Shown here in pieces: positions 57,886 to 64,000 of a stretch of DNA of 64,000 nt. A program made the position numbers and the translations under genes. The notes under the pieces were generated by a model. The model saw only the letters and a list, made by a program, of their open reading frames with translations. It did no database searches and had not been told where the DNA came from. The stretch is from NCBI GenBank assembly GCA_035772405.1, contig JAYKKM010000504.1, forward strand, positions 1-64,000, written 5' to 3'. Source of the stretch: Chrysogorgia sp. JL179-B06. Taxonomy: Eukaryota; Cnidaria; Anthozoa; Scleralcyonacea; Chrysogorgiidae. Position 1 is the first letter of the stretch. The number at the start of each line of letters is the position of its first letter.

Positions 57886-59639
57886 CCCTTGTCAAAATTA
57901 AACATATCTAAAACATGTTTAGCAATATATATTTAAAATATGTTTTAAACATATTTAAAATATATATTTGATATATGTTTTATCTATGTTTAAAACATAA
58001 AAAAAACACTATAAAATTCGAACATTAAACATGTTTTTAATACAAATTTTAACAATTTTTAAACATATTCTCATTTACATATTTTAAACATATATTGCTG
58101 TTGTAAAATATATACAATTACAATATGCACATAATTTTACTTATTATAATCTAAATACTATAATAAATTGCAAAATTAATATTCTCAATAGAAACTAAGT
58201 GTATAAAAACTATTCAAGAAAAACGTCTAAAAGAGAATTAGAAAGTAACATTTATATTTGTAGACACTTCTTCAAGTGCAATATATGTTTGCTAGCTGAC
58301 TGCAATGATGTTGGTTTAGTAAATGTCTGTTTATATGATCAAAAAGTGGGTCATTTCATTTTTGGGTCATTTCTACTCCTTTATGAGGTTCATTCTACTC
58401 TTTGACAAGTTGTGCAAAGTAACAATGTTCTCTGAATGATTCCTGAATGATACACAGAAACAAAAATAGAAGTTCAATAATTTATTAACTAAATATGTCA
58501 ACAACATACTGGTAGGTTTTGAAATCTACATAAAAAATATTTCTCAATAGTATATTACAGGTCCTAATCAAGGTAAACATGATATTATCATGCCCAATTA
58601 ATGGACATTCAAACAACTGGCCCAGGTTAACATCTTGTTTTAGTAATTCGCACACATATTTCACTAAAAGCCCATTTAAAACTAATTAGTAACAATATTT
58701 GGTTGAAACACTGTTTATTTATATCCTGCTAAGCTGTGGACCTAGTTACTCTGTCCTAATTCATCAGAGGAATTATAGGTCTAATTAAGGCATGAGTCAG
58801 TGTCAAAGGCTAAGAGTTTTGCAAGAAATAACTGAACGTGGTGTTTCTATCAATTTTCCCTAAAAACACGAAATTTACAGTAATATTATCAATGTTTTGT
58901 TTCAATAACATGTTAGAGAAGTGCTTCAGGACATGAGCTGAAAATAAAGAAATATATAAATTTTAAAATATTAATAAGAGGGATATATGGTAGTCCTATA
59001 AAAGAGATATTTCTAGAGGTATTTTTAAAAAATTCAAGTGAAAAGGTACAGTACTGTAGCCCTAAATACTTGCTTTTATTAATTACTTTTTCATTTGAAA
59101 GGAAATAATGAAAGAGAAGTTTAGAGATGAGAATGCAGAATCAACCCCTCGCTTGACCTACAAACATTGACCTATAGTCCAGATCCATAGTGATACATTT
59201 AGGCAGATAAACATAGTAGTCAATTTTTCTATGCAAGCATAGTTATCTAACGCTCATCACAAGTTAATTGTTTTAGTATCAACAAACTAGTCAGTCAAAC
59301 TTAAAATATGAAAATTTATTTTTTATTTTAAAGACAAACCGCAAAGTTTCTGCATTGTTTTGATTTTCAAAACCGGTGCTTATCACTTTTTGTGGTCTAT
59401 TACAAATAGACTTATAGTAGCATAGCCAATTAGAATCAGCATTGGCGATAGTCGAGCACTAGTTTGTTGGTTGTCTTGATGCCATTGAATGATAATTATC
59501 CAATGGCTTTGGTGTTATAGTACGTACACTCTAAATTTAGATTTCAACAAAAACCTTAAAGTATTATTAAAGACTTGAGGGGACTTTTTTAGAGAGGAAT
59601 AATAGGTCTCTCATTGTTAAAATTTAAACACATAACAAC

Positions 59640-59990
59640 ACATATTTTTTCCAAGGAAAGTCTACAGGATTACTCTTGTAAGTACTCATACTTACTCTTA
59701 CCGAGACGAGTTAGGGGTGTGACACAGGCTAGTCTTGTAGTTGCATTTTTCGCAACTGGTTCCAGTCGGTTTATCACACTTACAATTTTCCTTCACTATA
59801 ACTTTAATATGTCATCCAATTAATGTAGTGTAAATGCAAATATTCTCAGTAAAATATCCCCATTCACTTCATAATGGCATTAATACCACCATCATATAAT
59901 ACTGAACTTGTTGCCTTGCCTTGAATTTTTATTTTTCACAACCCATCTCAGTTGGATCTTCACACTCAAAGTTTTCGTTCATTAGCTATA
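59640..59990 (+). repeat. Degenerate copies of the tRNA-containing unit
   Basis: GTTGCATTTTTCGCAACTGGT at about 59,738, followed by TTTTCCTTCAC and TTTAATATGTCA, parallels the 3' half of the 276-bp unit. Another partial copy starts near 59,930. The tRNA part is unrecognisable. Confidence 0.5.
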
Positions 59991-60388
59991 ACTTCAACAT
60001 TGTCATAACTAAGTTCCAACCAGCAACCAGTTTCTCTTAGAATTAAATCAGTTTATAAATTGCTTTCATGAAGAGCAAGATTTAATATAATAAACAGTTC
60101 TACAGTAATATTGGTGCATTTTCCTTCAGCCTTCAGGGGCTTAACTGGCTCATAAAACCTTTTCAGCAAACTTACAAAGGTCTTATGAGCAATTGACGAA
60201 AGCTGATCAATATAAATGTTTCATCCCAGTTTATACGAACAGCGACTCAGTACTCACTCGACGAATATATCAATGCCGTCCAAAATTTATGGCGATTCGC
60301 AATTATGAAATACAAATATAAGTATTATTAAACATTAAGAGAGAAGTAGATTATCGCCAAAGTCATGAACAAATTATATACAACTCAC

Positions 60389-60710
60389 CAGTCGCAGCAA
60401 TTACGCGCCCCAGATACGCTTTCCAGTCACCTTTAGGCGGTTTGACCGTTTGACCACTGCTTTGAGAAAACAACAGTGCATGATTAATTCCATGCCTTCT
60501 TTCTTCGGAATAACGAGCATAATCGCGAACAAAATCTTCAGTAAGGATAGTCGTCTAGTTGGTAGAAGTCCAGTGGATCAATACGTATTTCATCTGGCTT
60601 CTAGATAGGTTTCATACGTCAAATAAAGTTATAAAGATACGCGAGCTGATCTCTTCGGACGCAGAACATGTAAAATCGCGAAGCGACGAATACGAAATAT
60701 TGCGCGCCAT
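60389..60710 (-). pseudogene. Exon-like segment with start codon, two in-frame stops and a strong donor
   Basis: From ATG 60,710 the minus frame reads MARNISYSSLRDFTCSASEE and runs to 60,389, where ACTG|GTGAGTTG is a consensus donor. The later part (ILTEDFVRDYARYSEERRHG, then PPKGDWKAYLGRVIAATG) looks like genuine protein. Two stops interrupt it, TGA at 60,614-60,612 and TAG at 60,557-60,555, each one base from TGG. An alternative is a tiny intron or a short shifted frame between about 60,600 and 60,545. I cannot name the protein. It lies within the 3.55-kb transposon. Confidence 0.4.
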
Positions 60711-60715
60711 AACAT

Positions 60716-60737
60716 CACGTGTCACTCTGATCACGTG
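60716..60737 (-). promoter_or_regulatory. Two E-boxes just upstream of the exon-like segment
   Basis: CACGTG occurs at 60,716-60,721 and 60,732-60,737, each read as CACGTGA on the minus strand, 6 and 22 bp ahead of the ATG at 60,710. Paired CACGTGA sites are typical bHLH-factor targets in promoters. The functional link is inference. Confidence 0.4.
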
Positions 60738-61445
60738 CTATGTTAGGGAATAAAGTCCGGTCGGCATTTTCATAGCATGTTCAGAGCTTTTAGAAGAGGA
60801 TATTGGTGACACGTGTATTATGTTAGACAGATTTGGTGTGTAGACAACCTGCATATATAAAGACAATGATGCATTCAATTTCTTTTATGATATTAGTGAA
60901 ATCAGCTATTCAATTGTTTTTCATTACTAAAAGCTGGCGACTTGTCGATTTTCCTACAATCCTTTGCGGGCAGTGAATAAAAGATTTCATAAAGATAAAG
61001 ACGAGAAGAAAAACATTAATATATTAATGACTGCAGTTCTATTAATACCATTGTAAACTTGTCAGCTTATTTTTTGGCTAATGCGCGAGGTTGTTGCATC
61101 TACTGTAATTGGAGGGACTATGTATTTGGATTTCAAAATTTTAATGATATATCTACCAATTTATGCGAAACATTGATTTAATTAAAACAGTAAAGACAGC
61201 TAGCTATATAGAACTCAATAATGCAAGACCAAGTCTTAGTGACGCAATATGTTTAAAACATATCTCATAGTGACATGTTTAAAACATATCTGCGGAACAT
61301 GTTTAAAACATATCCAACCTTTGACAAAAATAGAGCAACCTGTTTTAAACATGTTTCCAATTTAACTACGAGTATTGAAAACATATTTTAAACATATTTA
61401 AATATGTTTTAAATATGTTACAATTTCGTAAGGGAAGTACAGTAT

Positions 61446-61882
61446 AGCAGTCATGGTAAAGCAAGTTCTGATTCCAACATCGTTTATGACATTATCATGA
61501 GCTAGAACACAAACTGACAGGTGAGAAAATTAAAGATTTATCTTACAATGAAAGATGTTTAATGCTAAATCTTAATCCTGTTCTGAATGCAAAGTATTTT
61601 CAACACATTGTTGAAACATTTTTAAGTGAAAATAATCCAATAGGTAAAATAATATATTATGCACTTCGCATTGAATTTCAAAGGAGAGGATCTCCTCACT
61701 TGCATGTATTGATATGGATTTCGTACTGCCCAAAACTTGCATCTGACAATGATCAAGCTTATGTCGAGTTTATAGATAAACATGTACAAGCCAACCTTCC
61801 AGACAAGGAAACAAAACCACAGTTACATCAATCAGTTGAAATTTATCAAAAGCAAAATCATTCTAAAACCTGCAGAAAGTAA
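61446..61882 (+). pseudogene. Helitron Rep domain with HUH motif
   Basis: Plus frames read AVMVKQVLIPTSFMTLS, a stop, then KIKDLSYNERCLMLNLNPVL, PIGKIIYYALRIEFQRRGSP, and the HUH nuclease motif HLHVLIW (about 61,700-61,720). YVEFIDKHVQANLPDKE and the terminal KQNHSKTCRK follow. This is the rolling-circle replication initiator (Rep) part. The catalytic Tyr and the helicase region lie beyond 61,885, where minisatellite replaces coding sequence. It continues 57,300-57,885. Confidence 0.85.
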
Positions 61883-61888
61883 AAAAAA

Positions 61889-62060
61889 AACAGTAACATT
61901 CTAAACAGTATGATACTAAACAGTAACATAATAAACAGTAACAAACTAAACAGTAACACAATAAACAGTAACGTACTAAACAGTAAAATACTAAACAGTA
62001 ACATACTAAACAGTAACATACTAAACAGTAACATACTAAACATGAGTAACATAATAAACA
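61889..62060. repeat. 15-bp minisatellite, about 11 units
   Basis: AAACAGTAACATACT with variants, starting directly after the Helitron fragment's stop codon. Confidence 0.9.
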
Positions 62061-62061
62061 G

Positions 62062-62564
62062 TTAATGCCCTATACTCTATATGCAATGAACCGAAGGAAT
62101 ACATTTGACTAGAGTCATATGGGGTTATGGAAGTGTGGGACAACCGCTCCAGTGAGATGTACTGAGTAAAGATCATTAGGAGCTGCGCCCTGAGATAAAA
62201 TTGGTCAGGGGAAAACTCATATATGGAACGATTTGAGAAATAGGCCCTAGAGTGATTTGCAATAACACAATAGGCTCTAGGGTGATTTTCTCTTATCATG
62301 TATACATTGCAAAATAGGCCCTAGAGTGATTTACGATAACAGAATAGGCTCTAGGGTGATTTTCTCTTATCATGCATGTATACATTGAGAAATAGGCCCT
62401 AGAGTGATTTGCGATAAACACAATAGGCTCTAGGGTGATTTTCTCATGTATCCATTTTCCAATTAGCCCTAAAGTGATTTTGGATAACTTTTCGCAATGG
62501 ACTTTAAGGAAAGACTCTGCATGTACATCACCATACGAAATCGAGGTCTATGGGTCAATTGTGA
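62062..62564. repeat. 0.5-kb direct repeat, copy 1
   Basis: Almost identical to 63,266-63,767. It starts TTAATGCCCTATACTCTATA and ends GGGTCAATTGTGA. It contains three roughly 78-bp subrepeats (62,235-62,450), each with TAGGCCCTAGAGTGATT followed by TAGGCTCTAGGGTGATT. LTR-like by layout, but no LTR-element genes lie between the copies. Confidence 0.9.
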
Positions 62565-63265
62565 CCTCTTAACTGGAGCAATTGCCGCCACCACTTCGTC
62601 ACTTTATTGTGATTATACGAAGCATGTAATGATAATTAGTACAAATTGTATAACTGTTCATAAAAGCTAGACTACATAAAAAGTTCGTGTTAACAACTGT
62701 ACGATGTTCAAAAGTCACATATAGGGGTGTCCCTTTTTCGTTAATTATTACAGTTTATTTAGCGCAATGTGCTTTAGCAGCAACTATACAGGCGCTAGCG
62801 GAAGAACGTAAGCTTACGTAATTAGTATACATTATTATACTTTTAAATTACTATTTTTTTATTTTTTTTTCATTTGTTTCTGATAAACTCTGGTTTTATG
62901 GGAAGGTGGGTGGGTGTGTCAAACGACCTTTACTGTTTGAAACTCCCTGTAAGAATGACTAGTAACATGTGTTTCTGGCTTAAGGCTGAATAATTATAAC
63001 TAAGGTTGTGATTGTTCATTATCAATGGACAGTGAACAATCATGAATAGATAGTGGTCGATAGAAAGTAGCTGAATATTGCGGCTTTGTTCTATGCTGTC
63101 AAAGCTGTCTGTGTTAAGACAGGGTATTGTTTGAACAATAATTACTCCTTTGAAATGGTAAGCAATTTTACATTCTGTTTTGTCGAATGAATTATGTTGT
63201 ATATCGATCAGCAAATACTTCGTATCGTCCATTAACTATAATTTTTATTGGTAAAAAATTGTCAT
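62565..63265. other. Spacer between the direct repeats
   Basis: Non-coding, AT-rich. A 700-bp interior is too short for a retrotransposon body; no primer-binding site recognised. Confidence 0.5.
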
Positions 63266-63767
63266 TTAATGTCCTATACTCTATATGCAATGAACCGAAG
63301 GAATACATTTGACTAGAGTCATATGGGGTTATGGAAGTGTGGGACAACCGCTCCAGTGAGATGTACTGAGTAAAGATCATTAGGAGCTGCGCCCTGAGAT
63401 AAAATTGGTCAGGGGAAAACTCATATATGGAACGATTTGAGAAATAGGCCCTAGAGTGATTTGCAATAACACAATAGGCTCTAGGGTGATTTTCTCTTAT
63501 CATGTATACATTGCAAAATAGGCCCTAGAGTGATTTACGATAACAGAATAGGCTCTAGGGTGATTTTCTCTTATCATGCATGTATACATTGAGAAATAGG
63601 CCCTAGAGTGATTTGCGATAACACAATAGGCTCTAGGGTGATTTTCTCATGTATCCATTTTCCAATCAGCCCTAAAGTGATTTTGGATAACTTTTCGCAA
63701 TGGACTTTAAGGAAAGACTCTGCATGTACATCACCATACGAAATCGAGGTCTATGGGTCAATTGTGA
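63266..63767. repeat. 0.5-kb direct repeat, copy 2
   Basis: Second copy, differing at only a few positions (for example GTCC for GCCC at its start, and one missing A near 63,617). Confidence 0.9.
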
Positions 63768-64000
63768 TTTGGTTAGAAGTTTTCCCTTATAAATCAAATC
63801 GTTCTTTATTTATTGGATCTGTTTATCGTCCTCCTTCGTATAAGGCGCAAGAAGATATGGAGCTTGGCAAGATTATTGAGAATGTTTATCTCAAAAACAA
63901 GGAAATTATTCTACTTGGGGATTTGAATATTGATTATTTAAATTCTTCAGACTTTAACAAGCATAAACTTGTAAAAACTCTGCTCTCCCTGCAACTAACA
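63764..64000 (+). CDS. LINE endonuclease (APE-type) fragment, running off the window
   Basis: The open frame, without an ATG, reads IWLEVFPYKSNRSLFIGSVY-RPPS, KEIILLGDLNIDYLN and LVKTLLSLQLT. SVYRPPS and GDLNID are the conserved EN motifs of CR1/L2-group LINEs (Asp and Asn of the catalytic site visible in GDLN). The frame is intact up to the window end. Its 5' part is cut at the edge of the direct repeat. Confidence 0.75.
   Translation, partial: MIWLEVFPYKSNRSLFIGSVYRPPSYKAQEDMELGKIIENVYLKNKEIILLGDLNIDYLNSSDFNKHKLVKTLLSLQLT

Larger units (their letters stand above)
57886..61434. mobile_element. 3.55-kb inverted-repeat DNA transposon inserted in the Helitron
   Basis: The left tip CCCTTGTCAAAATTAAACAT and the complement of the right tip (CCCTTACGAAATTGTAACAT) form imperfect inverted repeats of about 34 bp. 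Both subterminal regions (57,900-58,010 and 61,240-61,420) are packed with GTTTAAAAC/GTTTTAAAC-type palindromes (ATGTTTAAAACATAT). Arrays of this kind often serve as transposase-binding sites. The Helitron frame continues on both sides. No transposase is recognised inside, so it is a large non-autonomous or unknown-type element. The target duplication is not clear. Confidence 0.7.

Noticed and set aside
62062..63767. LTR retrotransposon with 0.5-kb LTRs
   Set aside because: The 0.7-kb interior lacks gag/pol, a clear primer-binding site and a flanking target duplication, so I list it only as direct repeats.

Overview
The window is animal (metazoan) nuclear DNA, not bacterial. It is AT-rich and has long (TA)n tracts, TTAGGG-like interstitial repeats, GT-AG splice signals and dense transposons. 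The mix (Penelope-like elements with hammerhead ribozymes, BEL/Pao, RTE- and CR1-like LINEs, piggyBac, Helitron, foldback MITEs) fits a marine invertebrate, most likely a cnidarian. That assignment is inference. No complete intact host gene is visible; three or four short exon-like stretches are the only host-gene candidates.

Layout. 0-4.6 kb: LINE 3' end, an unrecognised ORF, a broken tandem Tudor-like reading frame and repeat debris. 4.6-9.2 kb: a BEL/Pao LTR retrotransposon on the minus strand (gag, protease, start of RT), split by an internally deleted piggyBac relative; its leader/LTR carries a 0.4-kb MITE. 9.3-19.4 kb: two copies of a 1.4-kb repeat, a nearly full-length but frameshifted Penelope-like element (PLE-1) with inverted ends, an array of six tRNA-Ala-like units (four in one direction, two in the other), and a 5'-truncated second PLE type (PLE-2).

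19.4-41.4 kb: a tandem segmental duplication, copy A 19,382-29,893 and copy B 30,751-41,435, separated by an 857-bp PLE-2 fragment. Each copy holds the same LINE 3' end, ribozyme-bearing PLE ends, a piggyBac-type MITE, a 20-bp minisatellite, a twin-primed RTE insertion, several foldback MITEs and a 0.65-kb element with a 9-bp target duplication. The copies differ by a 221-bp inversion, a 307-bp indel and smaller changes.

43.1-47.6 kb: a 4.5-kb foldback structure with arms of about 0.6 kb, enclosing a second large palindrome and a truncated piggyBac transposase. 47.6-52 kb: LINE end, PLE relic, the first exon of a probable type II membrane protein and duplicated mini-exons. 52-57.1 kb: a block of palindromes followed by a decayed endogenous virus-like element (putative capsid-like genes and a BRO-N plus VRR-NUC-like gene) broken by a LINE. 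57.1-62 kb: a Helitron split by a 3.55-kb inverted-repeat transposon that carries an exon-like segment with two E-boxes. 62-64 kb: 0.5-kb direct repeats and the start of a LINE endonuclease.

Most coding matter here is mobile-element debris. The most informative signals are structural: self-cleaving ribozymes at PLE ends beside (TA)n tracts, a duplication whose junction is explained by recombination between PLE copies, nested palindromes, and the palindrome-flanked virus-like element.
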